Source: Streptomyces sp. H39-S7
GTDB lineage: Bacteria; Actinomycetota; Actinomycetes; Streptomycetales; Streptomycetaceae
Length of the DNA stretch: 64,000 nucleotides
Direction of reading: 5' to 3'
Assembly (NCBI RefSeq): GCF_027158205.1
Contig: NZ_JAPVLU010000004.1
Location: 22,859-86,858 of the forward strand
Shown here: one piece after another, positions 1 to 9,708 of the stretch
Layout of the letters: every line of letters begins with the position of its first letter
Numbering within the stretch: the stretch's first letter is position 1
Notes under the pieces: model-generated
Databases searched by the model: none
What the model was told of the DNA's origin: nothing
What the model saw: the letters and a program-made list of their open reading frames with translations, nothing else
Position numbers and translations under genes: made by a program

Positions 1-3000
1 GCCGCGTACACCGAGTCGGTACGGCGCGTCCCGGTGATCCGCCGCAAGGTGGAGGAGGTGCTGGAGGGCGCCGGCTTCACCCCGGACAGCCACGACGGCC
101 GCGACCTGCTCCAGATCCTGGAGACCTACCCGCGCGACGAGCTGTTCCAGACGCCCGCCGACGAGCTGCGCTCCATCGTCACCAGCGTGCTGTACCTCCA
201 GGAGCGCCGCCGGCTGCGGCTGTTCCTGCGGCAGGACGAGTACGGCCGCTACTACTCCGCGCTGGTCTACCTGCCGCGCGACCGCTACACCACGGCGGTG
301 CGGCTGCGGCTCACCAACATCCTCCAGGACGAGCTGAACGGCCACAGCGTCGACTTCACCGCCTGGAACACCGAATCGGTGCTCTCCCGGCTGCACTTCG
401 TCGTCCGCGTGGCCCCCGGCACGCCCCTGACCGACCTCACCGAGTCCGAGATCGACCGGATCGAGGCCCGACTCGTCGAGGCCGCCCGCTCCTGGGCCGA
501 CGGCTTCGGCGAGGCGCTCACCGCCGAGTGCGGCGAGGAGCGGGCCGCGGAACTGACCCGCAGCTACGCCCAGGCCTTCCCCGACGGCTACCGGGCCGAC
601 TTCACCCCCCGCTCGGCCGTCGCGGACCTCCAGCACATCGAACGGCTCAAGCCCGAGGGCGACTTCACCCTCAGCCTGTACGAGCCGGTCGGCGCGGCCC
701 CCGGCGAGCGGCGCTTCAAGATCTACCGCACCGGCGCGCCCGTCTCGCTCTCCGCCGTCCTGCCGGTACTGCAGAAGCTCGGCGTCGAGGTCGTGGACGA
801 GCGTCCCTACGAGCTGCGCCGCACCGACAACACCCGCGCCTGGGTGTACGACTTCGGCCTGCGGCTCGACCCCTCCCTCGGCGATCTCGGCGACGACGCC
901 CGCGAGCGCTTCCAGGAGGCGTTCGCCGCCACCTGGACCGACGAGGCGGAGAACGACGGCTTCAACTCCCTGGTGCTGCGCGCCGGGCTGAACTGGCGCC
1001 AGGCCATGGTGCTGCGCGCCTACGCCAAGTACATGCGGCAGGCCGGCTCCACCTTCAGCCAGGACTACATGGAGGACACCCTCTGCACCAACGTCCACAC
1101 CACCCGGCTGCTGGTGAACCTCTTCCAGGCCCGGATGTCCCCGGACCACCAGCGGGCCGGCAAGGAGCTGACCGACGGCCTTCTGGAGGAGCTCGACGGC
1201 GCGCTCGACCAGGTCGCCTCGCTGGACGAGGACCGCATCCTGCGCTCCTTCCTCACCCTCATCAAGGCGACGCTGCGCACCAACTACTTCCAGCGCCGTG
1301 ACGACGGGCAGTGGCACAGCTACCTGTCGATGAAGTTCGACCCGCAGGCGATCCCGGACCTGCCCGCGCCGCGCCCGGCGTTCGAGATCTGGGTCTACTC
1401 ACCGCGGGTCGAGGGCGTCCACCTGCGCTTCGGCAAGGTCGCCCGCGGCGGCCTGCGCTGGTCCGACCGGCGCGAGGACTTCCGCACCGAGGTGCTGGGC
1501 CTGGTCAAGGCGCAGATGGTGAAGAACACCGTGATCGTGCCGGTCGGCGCCAAGGGCGGCTTCGTCGGCAAGCGGCTGCCCGACCCGGCGGTGGACCGTG
1601 ACGCGTGGCTGGCCGAGGGCATCGCCTCGTACAAGACCTTCATCTCCGGCCTGCTCGACATCACCGACAACCTGGTGGGCGGCGAGGTCGTCCCGCCCAA
1701 CGGCGTCGTCCGGCACGACGAGGACGACACGTACCTGGTCGTCGCGGCGGACAAGGGCACCGCGTCCTTCTCCGACATCGCCAACGAGGTCGCCGTCAGC
1801 TACGGCTTCTGGCTGGGTGACGCGTTCGCCTCGGGCGGCTCGGTCGGCTACGACCACAAGAAGATGGGCATCACCGCCAAGGGCGCCTGGGAGTCGGTCA
1901 AGCGGCACTTCCGCGAGATGGGCCACGACTCGCAGACCGAGGACTTCACGGTCGTCGGCGTCGGCGACATGTCGGGCGACGTGTTCGGCAACGGGATGCT
2001 GCTCAGCGAGCACATCCGGCTGATCGCCGCCTTCGACCACCGGCACATCTTCCTGGACCCGACCCCCGACGCGGCCACCTCCTTCGCCGAGCGGCGCCGG
2101 ATGTTCGAGCTGCCGCGCTCCTCGTGGGCGGAGTACGACACCTCGCTGATCTCGGCGGGCGGCGGCATCCACCCCCGCAGTGCCAAGGCCATCCCGATCA
2201 ACGCGCAGGTCCGCAAGGCGCTCGGCATCGAGTCGAACGTCGCCAAGATGACGCCCGCCGACCTCATGAAGGCGATCCTCCAGGCCCCCGTGGACCTGCT
2301 CTGGAACGGTGGCATCGGCACTTACGTCAAGGCCTCGACCGAGTCGCACACCGACGTCGGCGACAAGGCCAACGACGCGATCCGCGTCGACGGCGCGGAC
2401 CTGCGGGTCAAGGTCGTCGGCGAGGGCGGCAACCTGGGCCTGACGCAGCTCGGCCGGATCGAGTTCGCCCTCAACGGCGGCAGGATCAACACCGACGCGA
2501 TCGACAACAGCGCCGGCGTGGACGCCTCGGACCACGAGGTCAACATCAAGATCCTGCTCAACAGCGTGGTCGCGGACGGCGATCTGACCGTCAAGCAGCG
2601 CAACACGCTGCTCGCCGCGATGACCGACGAGGTCGGCGGCCTGGTGCTGCGCAACAACTACGCGCAGAACGTCGCCCTGGGGAACGGCATGGCACAGGCC
2701 TCCAGCCTGCTCCACGCCCACCAGCGCTTTATGCGCAAGCTGGTGCGCGACGGGCGGCTCGACCGGGCGCTGGAGTTCCTCCCCACCGACCGGCAGATCC
2801 GCGAGCGCCTCGCCAACGGGCAGGGCCTGAGCCAGCCCGAGCTGTCGGTGCTGATGGCGTACACGAAGATCACCGTCGCGGAGGAGCTGATCCACACCGA
2901 CCTCCCGGAGGATCCGTACCTGCGCACGCTGCTGCACGACTACTTCCCCCGGCCGCTGCGCGAGCGGTTCGCGCCGCAGATCGAGAACCACGCGCTGCAC

Positions 3001-3855
3001 CGTGAGATCGTCACGACGATGCTGGTCAACGACACCGTCAACACCGGTGGCACGACCTTCCTGCACCGCTTCCGCGAGGAGATCGGCGCGACCGGCGAGG
3101 AGATCGTCAGGGCGCACACCGCGGCCCGCGCGATCTTCGGGCTCTCCCGGATCTGGGACGATGTCGAAGCGCTCGACAACGTCGTGGCCGCCGATGTCCT
3201 GACCCGCATCAGGCTGCACTCGCGCCGCCTCGTCGAGCGCGCCACGCGCTGGCTGCTCAACAACCGGCCGCAGCCGCTGGAGATCGCCGAGACCATCGAG
3301 TTCTTCCGCGACGGGGTCGCCACCGTCTGGTCGGAGCTGCCGAAGCTGACGCGCGGCGCCGATCTGGAGTGGTACCAGAACATCTACGACGAGCTGACCG
3401 CCGCGGGCGTCCCGGCGGAACTGGCCACCCGGGTCGCGGGCTTCTCCTCCGCCTTCCCGGCCCTCGACATCGTCGATGTCGCGGACCGCTCCGGCAAGGA
3501 CCCGATCGAGGTCGCCAAGGTCTACTACGACCTCGCCGACCGGCTCCGGATCACCCAGCTCCTGGACCGCATCATCGAACTGCCGCGGGCCGACCGCTGG
3601 CAGTCGATGGCCCGCGCGGCCATCCGCGAGGACCTCTTCGCGGCGCACGCCTCGCTCACCGCCGACGTGCTGGCCGCCGGGAACGGCACCTCCACGCCGG
3701 AGCAGCGCTTCAAGGCGTGGGAGGAGCAGAACGCGGCGCTCATCGGCCGCGCCAGGACCACCCTCGAGGAGATCCAGGGCTCGGAGGAGTTCGACCTCGC
3801 GAACCTGTCGGTCGCGATGCGGACGTTCCGTACGCTGCTGCGCGCCCGCCGCTGA
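1..3855 (+). CDS. NAD-specific glutamate dehydrogenase, large (about 180 kDa) type, 5'-truncated by the window
   Basis: The reading frame is open from base 1, so the start lies outside the window; 1284 residues are visible. The protein oxidises L-glutamate to 2-oxoglutarate and ammonia with NAD+ in the cytoplasm, usually a catabolic role in Streptomyces. The family is normally about 1650 residues, so roughly 370 N-terminal residues (ACT-like regulatory part) are missing. The catalytic core is recognisable near residues 470-560 by VARGGLRWSDRREDFRTEV followed by KAQMVKNTVIVPVGAKGGF, the substrate-binding lysine region of this family. The nucleotide-binding part follows (VVGVGDMSGDVFGNGML) and the long C-terminal helical domain is complete. 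The gene ends at a strong bidirectional terminator facing a minus-strand kinase. Confidence 0.95.
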   Translation, partial: AAYTESVRRVPVIRRKVEEVLEGAGFTPDSHDGRDLLQILETYPRDELFQTPADELRSIVTSVLYLQERRRLRLFLRQDEYGRYYSALVYLPRDRYTTAVRLRLTNILQDELNGHSVDFTAWNTESVLSRLHFVVRVAPGTPLTDLTESEIDRIEARLVEAARSWADGFGEALTAECGEERAAELTRSYAQAFPDGYRADFTPRSAVADLQHIERLKPEGDFTLSLYEPVGAAPGERRFKIYRTGAPVSLSAVLPVLQKLGVEVVDERPYELRRTDNTRAWVYDFGLRLDPSLGDLGDDARERFQEAFAATWTDEAENDGFNSLVLRAGLNWRQAMVLRAYAKYMRQAGSTFSQDYMEDTLCTNVHTTRLLVNLFQARMSPDHQRAGKELTDGLLEELDGALDQVASLDEDRILRSFLTLIKATLRTNYFQRRDDGQWHSYLSMKFDPQAIPDLPAPRPAFEIWVYSPRVEGVHLRFGKVARGGLRWSDRREDFRTEVLGLVKAQMVKNTVIVPVGAKGGFVGKRLPDPAVDRDAWLAEGIASYKTFISGLLDITDNLVGGEVVPPNGVVRHDEDDTYLVVAADKGTASFSDIANEVAVSYGFWLGDAFASGGSVGYDHKKMGITAKGAWESVKRHFREMGHDSQTEDFTVVGVGDMSGDVFGNGMLLSEHIRLIAAFDHRHIFLDPTPDAATSFAERRRMFELPRSSWAEYDTSLISAGGGIHPRSAKAIPINAQVRKALGIESNVAKMTPADLMKAILQAPVDLLWNGGIGTYVKASTESHTDVGDKANDAIRVDGADLRVKVVGEGGNLGLTQLGRIEFALNGGRINTDAIDNSAGVDASDHEVNIKILLNSVVADGDLTVKQRNTLLAAMTDEVGGLVLRNNYAQNVALGNGMAQASSLLHAHQRFMRKLVRDGRLDRALEFLPTDRQIRERLANGQGLSQPELSVLMAYTKITVAEELIHTDLPEDPYLRTLLHDYFPRPLRERFAPQIENHALHREIVTTMLVNDTVNTGGTTFLHRFREEIGATGEEIVRAHTAARAIFGLSRIWDDVEALDNVVAADVLTRIRLHSRRLVERATRWLLNNRPQPLEIAETIEFFRDGVATVWSELPKLTRGADLEWYQNIYDELTAAGVPAELATRVAGFSSAFPALDIVDVADRSGKDPIEVAKVYYDLADRLRITQLLDRIIELPRADRWQSMARAAIREDLFAAHASLTADVLAAGNGTSTPEQRFKAWEEQNAALIGRARTTLEEIQGSEEFDLANLSVAMRTFRTLLRARR

Positions 3856-3867
3856 GGATCGGCCACT

Positions 3868-3918
3868 GACACGACGCCGGCCGGACCCCGCCGCAAGGGG
3901 TCCGGCCGGCGTCGTGTC
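3868..3918. terminator. Bidirectional intrinsic terminator between glutamate dehydrogenase and kinase
   Basis: A perfect 22-bp inverted repeat (3868-3889 and 3897-3918) with a 7-nt loop lies 12 bp after the dehydrogenase stop and 12 bp before the end of the convergent kinase gene. There is no clear U-tract, as is usual in Streptomyces. Confidence 0.85.
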
Positions 3919-3930
3919 GTCGGCGAGGCG

Positions 3931-5283
3931 TCAGCGGGTGGCCGCCGGCGCGGAGGGGCTCGGCGACGCCCGCCCCGAAGTGCTGGGCGCGGGGGAGGGG
4001 GTGGCCGGCGCCGGGTCGTGGCCGCTGTTCCGTACGAAGGCGAAGGTCAGGGTCACCGCGAGGAGCAGCGCGACCACGCTGGCGGCGATCGCGAGCAGCG
4101 TCTGCTGGCGGTACGTGCCGCCCACCGGCGCGATCTCGGGGGTCGCGGTGCCCCAGTTGGACCACGTGGCGACGACCGGCCCGAAGAGGTTGCCCGGCGG
4201 GTCCCCGGAGCCGGAGCCCGCCGAGGGGGCGTCGGGAATCAGGGGCTCCGGGGCGGGCGGCCGCTCGGCCGCGGCGGTGCGCCGCGCTATCTCCGCGGTC
4301 AGCGGCTCCGGCAGCCAGTCGGTGAAATCGCGCAGCGGACGCCGGACGGCCCGTTCGCACAGCTCGGCCAGCTCGGCCGGCGCGGGCCGGTCGGCGGGAT
4401 CGGCGGTCAGGCAGCGCTCCAGGACCGGCCGCAGCAGGTCCGGGTAGCCGGACAGGTCCGGCGGCCGCCGGGCGGTGTTGGCGATCCGGGTGGCGAGGCT
4501 GACGGGGCCGCCGGGGCCGCCGTCGCCGTACGGATGGCGACCGGTCGCGGCGACGGCGGCGATCAGACCGAGCGAGAAGACATCGGTCGCGGGGGTGAGG
4601 GCGTCCCCGTTGGCGTGCTCGGGCGACATGTACTGCGGGGCCGCGATGAGGCCCGTGCCACGCGTCAGCCGCATGGACTGGGCGGCCCCCGCCAGGCCGA
4701 AGTCGGCCAGCCAGGGGCCGTCGTCGCTGAGCAGGACGTTGCCGGGCCGGAGATCACGGTGGACGATCCCGCAGTTGTGCACCGCGCGCAGCCCCCCGGC
4801 CACGCAGCCGGTCAGCTGCAGGACCGAGGCGGGCGGCAGCGGCCCGAAGGCGGTGAGCGCGTCGTCGAGGGAGAGGCCGGGTATGTAGGCGGCGGCCAGC
4901 CACGGCCGGTCCCCGGTGGCGTCATGGCCCACGACCGGCACGACGTGGTAGCCCCGCACATCCCGCGCGGCCCGCACGTCCGACTGGAAACACCGGCGGA
5001 AGTCCCTGTCACGCGCGTACTCCCGGCGCACCACCTTCAGGGCCACGGGCTGCCCGCTCGGAGCGTGCGACAGGTAGACCGCGCCCAGGCCGCCTTCGCC
5101 GATCCTGGCGAGCAGCCGGTACCCGGCGATCTCCCGGGGATCCTCCGGCCGCAGCGCGCCCAGCGCGCCGGGGACGTCGCCGCAGGCGCTGTCGTTGCTG
5201 GCGATGTCCGGCACCCCCGATCGGCGATCGAGGAACGATGCTACCGGTCCGAACTCCTGTGCCTGGCACGGGTATCCGGCCAT
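3931..5283 (-). CDS. Transmembrane Ser/Thr protein kinase (PASTA-less)
   Basis: A 450-residue Hanks-type kinase. The kinase domain covers about residues 50-310: glycine loop IGEGGLGAVYL, ATP-anchoring lysine in PVALKVV, catalytic loop HRDLRPGN, DFG in LADFGLAG, and an APE-like SPEH. The catalytic loop has Arg where most family members have Lys (HRDLKPxN), a substitution I know from other actinobacterial kinases but which may alter turnover. A proline-rich linker leads to one membrane helix near residues 393-418 (LLAIAASVVALLLAV) and a short Pro/Ser/Ala-rich outer tail, so the kinase faces the cytoplasm. The ATG at 5283 was chosen because AAGGA lies 8 nt upstream. It is next to a glycopolymer cluster transcribed in the same direction; a role in regulating wall assembly is possible but not shown. 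Confidence 0.9.
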   Translation of the reverse strand: MAGYPCQAQEFGPVASFLDRRSGVPDIASNDSACGDVPGALGALRPEDPREIAGYRLLARIGEGGLGAVYLSHAPSGQPVALKVVRREYARDRDFRRCFQSDVRAARDVRGYHVVPVVGHDATGDRPWLAAAYIPGLSLDDALTAFGPLPPASVLQLTGCVAGGLRAVHNCGIVHRDLRPGNVLLSDDGPWLADFGLAGAAQSMRLTRGTGLIAAPQYMSPEHANGDALTPATDVFSLGLIAAVAATGRHPYGDGGPGGPVSLATRIANTARRPPDLSGYPDLLRPVLERCLTADPADRPAPAELAELCERAVRRPLRDFTDWLPEPLTAEIARRTAAAERPPAPEPLIPDAPSAGSGSGDPPGNLFGPVVATWSNWGTATPEIAPVGGTYRQQTLLAIAASVVALLLAVTLTFAFVRNSGHDPAPATPSPAPSTSGRASPSPSAPAATR

Positions 5284-5393
5284 GCGGGGGTCCTTGGCGG
5301 GTTGTGCGCGCGGGGCGAACGAACGGCGCCCCCGCCTTCCCGGCGGACCGGGTGGACGGGGGCGTGGAGGCCGGGGGCGCGGAGGCCCGGCGG

Positions 5394-6011
5394 TCAGGCC
5401 GTCGGGGCCGAGGAGACCAGGACGAACTCGTTGTAGGGGAAGACCTTCCCGGCGGCGCGGGGGAACGGGAAGGAGTAGGTGCGCCGCGTGGTCAGCCCCG
5501 CCTCGTCGGCGTAGGCCCGCAGTTCCTCGAAACCGACGAAGCGCACATGCGTGGCGTCCGTGCGGTATCCGGCCTCCTGCGGGGTGATGAGGACCACCGA
5601 GCCGCCGGGCTTCAGGTACGGCAGGTACTGGGCGAGCAGGCCCTTCGCGACGTCCTCGTCCAGGTGCTCCAGCACGTGCGCGCACAGCAGGCTGTCGAAG
5701 GAGCCCGGTCCGCAGTCCGCCGCCTTGGCCAGCTCCTCCGGGGTGTACGCGGTCAGCCCGCGCTCACGGGCGGTCGCCACCGACGTCGGGTTGTGGTCGA
5801 CGCCCACGCTGTCGGGACCGCAGTTCTGCAGGTTCCGGCCCAGTCCGCAGCCGATGTCGAGCACCCTGCCCAGCTTCAGGCGGCGCAGGTTCCAGCGGTA
5901 CGGGGCCTGCGTGGGAAGCAGCCGCTTGATACCGGCCTTCTCCAGGGTCGCCAGACGCTCGGTGTAGTTGGCGTCAGCGGTGCTCTTACGGTCCTGCGAG
6001 GTGTCGGACAT
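5394..6011 (-). CDS. Class I SAM-dependent methyltransferase
   Basis: A 205-residue cytoplasmic methyltransferase. Motif I is VLDIGCGLGRNL near residue 50, followed by a VGVDHNP acidic strand and LLCAHVLEHLDED, the usual motif II region of UbiE/Methyltransf_11-type enzymes; KPGGSVVLITP corresponds to post-II. The substrate cannot be read from sequence. It is first in a series of minus-strand genes that includes two CDP-glycerol-type polymerases, so a sugar or lipid-linked intermediate of a wall glycopolymer is a reasonable guess. ATG at 6011 is the first plausible start; no strong ribosome site precedes it. Confidence 0.85.
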   Translation of the reverse strand: MSDTSQDRKSTADANYTERLATLEKAGIKRLLPTQAPYRWNLRRLKLGRVLDIGCGLGRNLQNCGPDSVGVDHNPTSVATARERGLTAYTPEELAKAADCGPGSFDSLLCAHVLEHLDEDVAKGLLAQYLPYLKPGGSVVLITPQEAGYRTDATHVRFVGFEELRAYADEAGLTTRRTYSFPFPRAAGKVFPYNEFVLVSSAPTA

Positions 6012-6127
6012 CAGCCGGAGTAGCTTTCTCTGGGATGAACGGAAGGAGCGCTGGGCGGTGTTTGTGAACGCTAGCAGCGCGAAGAACGCAAATACCAGGG
6101 CCGATGGGCAGAGCGAAACACCGCCTC

Positions 6128-9100
6128 TCAGCCATGATCGGAAAGCAGCAGGTCAGCGACCCGGGAGGCGGCGGCGCCGTCGTCCAGGGGACAGAAGGCG
6201 GTGTGGAAACGGGCGTAGTTCTCCGCACTCGCGCGGGTGACGGAGTCCAGATCCCGCAGTGCGCCGATCAGGTCGTCGGTGCCGCGCAGGAGCGGGCCGG
6301 GCGCCTGTGCCTCGAGATCGAGGTAGAAGCCGCGGCCGGTGTCCCGGTAGTGGTCCAGGTCCGGCGTGAGGAACAGCATGGGGCGCCCGGTGTTCGCGAA
6401 GTCCGTCATCACCGACGAATAGTCGGTGACGAGTACGTCCGCGATCAGCAGCAGCTCAGCGAGCTCCGGGTAGCCGGACACGTCGCGGACGAACCCCCCG
6501 GCGCCGGCCGGCACCCGGTCCGCGACCAGCGGGTGGGCGCGAACCAGCAGCACGTGGTCGGCGGCGAGCGCCGACTCGGCGGCGGCCAGGTCCAGGGCCA
6601 GGTCCAGCCGGTAGTGCCGGGCGTCGTACGCCCGGTCGTCACGCTGCGTCGGGGCGTACAGGACGACCCGCTTGCCCGCCGGCAGGCAGAGCCGGTTACG
6701 GACCTCCTCGGCCAGCTTGTCGCGGTCGACGGAGAAGAGCAGATCGTTGCGCGGCAGCCCGGTCTCGACGATCTCGCCTTCGTAGCCGAGCGCCCGCCGC
6801 AGCAGCGGGGTGCTGTACGGGTTCGGGGAGATCAGCACGTCCCACTGGTGACCGCGCCGGGGCTGCGGCCACAGGTGGGCGAGGTCGGCGCACAGCGTGC
6901 CGGCCAGGTCGTGCCCGATGCGCTTGAGGGGCGTGCCGTGCCACGTCTGGACGACCCGCTGGCCCTCGCGCCGCTCGAACCAGGCGGGCAGGTGGCTGTT
7001 GGTGACGAGGTGGCGGCTGCGGGCGAGCGCCTCGTGCCACGCCGCGCTGCCGTGGATGACGGCGCGCGCCGTCGGCGGCAGCTGCACCCGGGCGTCGCGG
7101 ACCACCCACAGGTGCTCCAGGGCGGCCTCCCGGCGCACCAGCTCCTCGTGCACGGCGCGCGGCGAGTCCGAGTACTGGCGGCCCTCGAAGCTGCTGTAGA
7201 GGACGGCGTCGCGCAGCCCGCGGGCGCGGGCCCGCGGGTAGTGCCGCTCACGCAGCAGCCGCCCGCGGTAAGGGCCGCGGTCCTCCGGCGCCACGGCGGG
7301 ACCGGCGTCCAGGACCAGCAGGTCGTGGCAGCGCCGGTCCAGCACGAGGTCGCCGCCGGCGAGGGAGAGGGTGAGGGGGAGAGCGGGGAAGGCGGAGGGG
7401 GCTACGTGGAGGGGGGTCTCGGTGGTGCCGGTGCCCCCGGTGGTGCCGGTGTCGGTGTCGGTGTCCGTGCTTGTGCTCGTGCGGAGGTGGAGGTGCCAGC
7501 GGCCCTCGGCCGGCGCGGCTTCCGCCGGGCGGACGGTCACGCTGAAGCGGTCGCCGTCCGGCGTGACCGTGACCGGGAAGACGGCCTCTGCCCGGTGCGT
7601 GCCGTGCCGCAGCACCAGCTCGGCGCCCCCGGAGGCCATGGCCGGCAGCTCGCCCTCGATGAGCAGCGAGCCGTCCGCCGGCACTCCTACGTGGTCGGCC
7701 ACCGGCCGGGGCGTACGGTCCCGCAGTTCCAGGTCGCCGGCCGGCGTGGCCCCGAGGACCAGCTCACGGCGGAGCCCGCCGGCATAACGGCCCTGCGGCG
7801 CGGACGGATCGACGGCGATGCGTGTCGATCCGTCGGTCAGCGTGAAGGCGACGTCCCAGGTCACGCCGTCCTCGGCGGCAGCGGTCCCGAAGGCCGCGCG
7901 GGCGCTCGCCAGGCCGGCGAGGGAGAACCGGGTGGTGACGACGCTGCCGGGCCTGCCGGTGGAGCCGGCCGGGCGGCAGACGGCGGGGTACTCGAGGAAC
8001 GTTCCGGAGGCGCGGTGGGTCAGCCGCAGGGTGCGCGGCTGGTCCTTGCCGCTGTTGACGGTGAGCAGTTCGACGGTGTCGTCGTCCAGCGCCCGGTGGC
8101 CGGTGAGCCGCACATCGACCGGCTCGACGGACAACCGCAGGCGGCCCGCCTCGAAGGACGGGACGAGGCGCATGCCCTCGTCCAGCGGGTGCGGCGGCGG
8201 CCAGACAGGCCGGTCGGTGTCCCCGGCGTGCACCTCGGTGGTCCTGACGATGCCGGAGGTCGCCACGGTGACCCCGAGCCGCCACTGGCCCGCGCTCCAC
8301 CGCCCGCCGCGGCGCAGCCGCTTCGGATCGACGGTGATCTCGAAGCCCGACCAGTCGTAGCAGTGCTGCTCCTGCCGCGAGGCGTCCGTGGCCTCCGGGG
8401 CCGGCACGGTACGCAGCGGGAGCAGGAGCCTGCGCCGGCCCGAGGTCAGGACCGCGGTCTTCAGGGACCGGCGCCGGGTGGAGGCGTCGAGATTCCGGAT
8501 GTACGCGTAGCCCCTGAGGACGAGCTTCCCGTCCTGCCAGCGCGTTTCGAGGAGGCCGGACCGTACGGGGAGGTCGGCCGCGGACAGCGCGGCCACGTCG
8601 TGCGGCAGCCGGATCGTGCCACCACCGGCGCCCGTGCCGTCGGGGACCTCGGCGCGCCTGCGCAGCGGGAACGGGGGGCCCGCGACCGTGAAGCCGCCGT
8701 GGTTGCGGTCCTCGTGCGCCAGCACGGCGAGCAGGTCGTCGAGCCGGCCCTCGCGGATGAGGTGGCACCTGATCCGGAGTCCCACCGGGAGTTCGCCGTG
8801 CAGCGCGGGGTCGACGCGGGTGAGGAAGTCCCGGGCGCGGTCCATGAAGGCCTCGCGGTACTCGGGGCCCGCCGCCGGCAGCCTTCCGGCGCACTCGGAC
8901 AGGTCCTCGGAGAGGACGGAACGGTCGTACGTCCTCTTGAGCGGTTGTGCCTGGGCCGAGGCGTCGAGGAAGCGGCTGATGCCGTCCACGGCCGCGAAGC
9001 GGTCCCGGAGATCCTGGACGTCGGTGCGGCGGGGGGCCGGGCGGGGGTGGGGGTCGTGCCGGTTGCCCTGGGGGTCGTGCCGGTCGCCTTGGGGGTCGTG

Positions 9101-9649
9101 CACGTCGACCGCTTCGGCGAGGACGTGCGCGCGGATCGTGACCGCGCTGTCCTCGTGGCGGACGTCTTCGGGGAAGGCGAGGGCGTGGCGGTCCCAGAAG
9201 GCGCGGCGGAACACCTTGTTCGTCGCCGAACGGTCGGCCAGCAGCGGTGTGCCGGTGCCGGTGCCGGTGCCGGCGGCTCGGAAGGCGGTCGCCAGGTCCG
9301 CGCCCGAGCGGTCCAGCCGCTTCACCAGCTTCTCGTACCAGCGTGGGGGGAGGGTTTCCGTACCGTCGAGGAACGTCAGGTACGTGGTGCGGGGGTCCGC
9401 GTGCCCGGCTCCCGTGTTGCGGGCGTGACCGAGGCCCCGGGTGTCCGGTCGTGCGGCTCGCACCAGGCGGAAGCGCCGGTCGTTCTCGGCGAACCGCCGC
9501 GCGGTCTCCGGGGTGCGGTCCGCGGGGCCGTCGTCGACCATCACCACATCGAGGGCGTCCAGCGTCTGCTCCGCGACCGACCGGAGGCATTCCTCCAGGT
9601 ACTGCTCGACGTTGTGGACGGGGACGACGACGGTCAGTCGGGGCGTCAT
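6128..9649 (-). CDS. Bifunctional GT2 glycosyltransferase / CDP-glycerol glycerophosphotransferase family protein (TagF-like), 1173 aa
   Basis: The N-terminus is a GT-A family 2 domain (about residues 1-200: TVVVPVHNVEQYLEECLRS, VVMVDDGPADRTPE, LTFLDGTE). The C-terminal ~390 residues match the CDP-glycerol:poly(glycerophosphate) transferase fold: HLVTNSHLPAWF, VVQTWHGTPLKRIG, GLPRNDLLF, VLYAPTQRDD and VLVTDYSSVMTDF. The middle ~450 residues are beta-rich Ig-like sequence with no motif I recognise. Such proteins polymerise teichoic-type polyol phosphate or related wall glycopolymers at the inner membrane face. At 1173 residues it is longer than typical TagF because of the GT2 front and the middle region. 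The linkage chemistry cannot be inferred. S. coelicolor SCO2997, linked to polydiglycosylphosphate synthesis, is the closest analogue I recall. Confidence 0.88.
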   Translation of the reverse strand: MTPRLTVVVPVHNVEQYLEECLRSVAEQTLDALDVVMVDDGPADRTPETARRFAENDRRFRLVRAARPDTRGLGHARNTGAGHADPRTTYLTFLDGTETLPPRWYEKLVKRLDRSGADLATAFRAAGTGTGTGTPLLADRSATNKVFRRAFWDRHALAFPEDVRHEDSAVTIRAHVLAEAVDVHDPQGDRHDPQGNRHDPHPRPAPRRTDVQDLRDRFAAVDGISRFLDASAQAQPLKRTYDRSVLSEDLSECAGRLPAAGPEYREAFMDRARDFLTRVDPALHGELPVGLRIRCHLIREGRLDDLLAVLAHEDRNHGGFTVAGPPFPLRRRAEVPDGTGAGGGTIRLPHDVAALSAADLPVRSGLLETRWQDGKLVLRGYAYIRNLDASTRRRSLKTAVLTSGRRRLLLPLRTVPAPEATDASRQEQHCYDWSGFEITVDPKRLRRGGRWSAGQWRLGVTVATSGIVRTTEVHAGDTDRPVWPPPHPLDEGMRLVPSFEAGRLRLSVEPVDVRLTGHRALDDDTVELLTVNSGKDQPRTLRLTHRASGTFLEYPAVCRPAGSTGRPGSVVTTRFSLAGLASARAAFGTAAAEDGVTWDVAFTLTDGSTRIAVDPSAPQGRYAGGLRRELVLGATPAGDLELRDRTPRPVADHVGVPADGSLLIEGELPAMASGGAELVLRHGTHRAEAVFPVTVTPDGDRFSVTVRPAEAAPAEGRWHLHLRTSTSTDTDTDTGTTGGTGTTETPLHVAPSAFPALPLTLSLAGGDLVLDRRCHDLLVLDAGPAVAPEDRGPYRGRLLRERHYPRARARGLRDAVLYSSFEGRQYSDSPRAVHEELVRREAALEHLWVVRDARVQLPPTARAVIHGSAAWHEALARSRHLVTNSHLPAWFERREGQRVVQTWHGTPLKRIGHDLAGTLCADLAHLWPQPRRGHQWDVLISPNPYSTPLLRRALGYEGEIVETGLPRNDLLFSVDRDKLAEEVRNRLCLPAGKRVVLYAPTQRDDRAYDARHYRLDLALDLAAAESALAADHVLLVRAHPLVADRVPAGAGGFVRDVSGYPELAELLLIADVLVTDYSSVMTDFANTGRPMLFLTPDLDHYRDTGRGFYLDLEAQAPGPLLRGTDDLIGALRDLDSVTRASAENYARFHTAFCPLDDGAAASRVADLLLSDHG

Positions 9650-9708
9650 ACGGAGGCTCGGGCCTTTCCTGGCGGGGTGCGGGGGCCGGGGCCGGGCTCT
9701 CCGCCGCA

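Noticed and set aside
1399..3648. Long minus-strand open frame opposite glutamate dehydrogenase
   Set aside because: Composition is that of a GC-frame shadow (Arg/Gly/Ala/Val rich, no domains) under an unmistakable gene on the plus strand.
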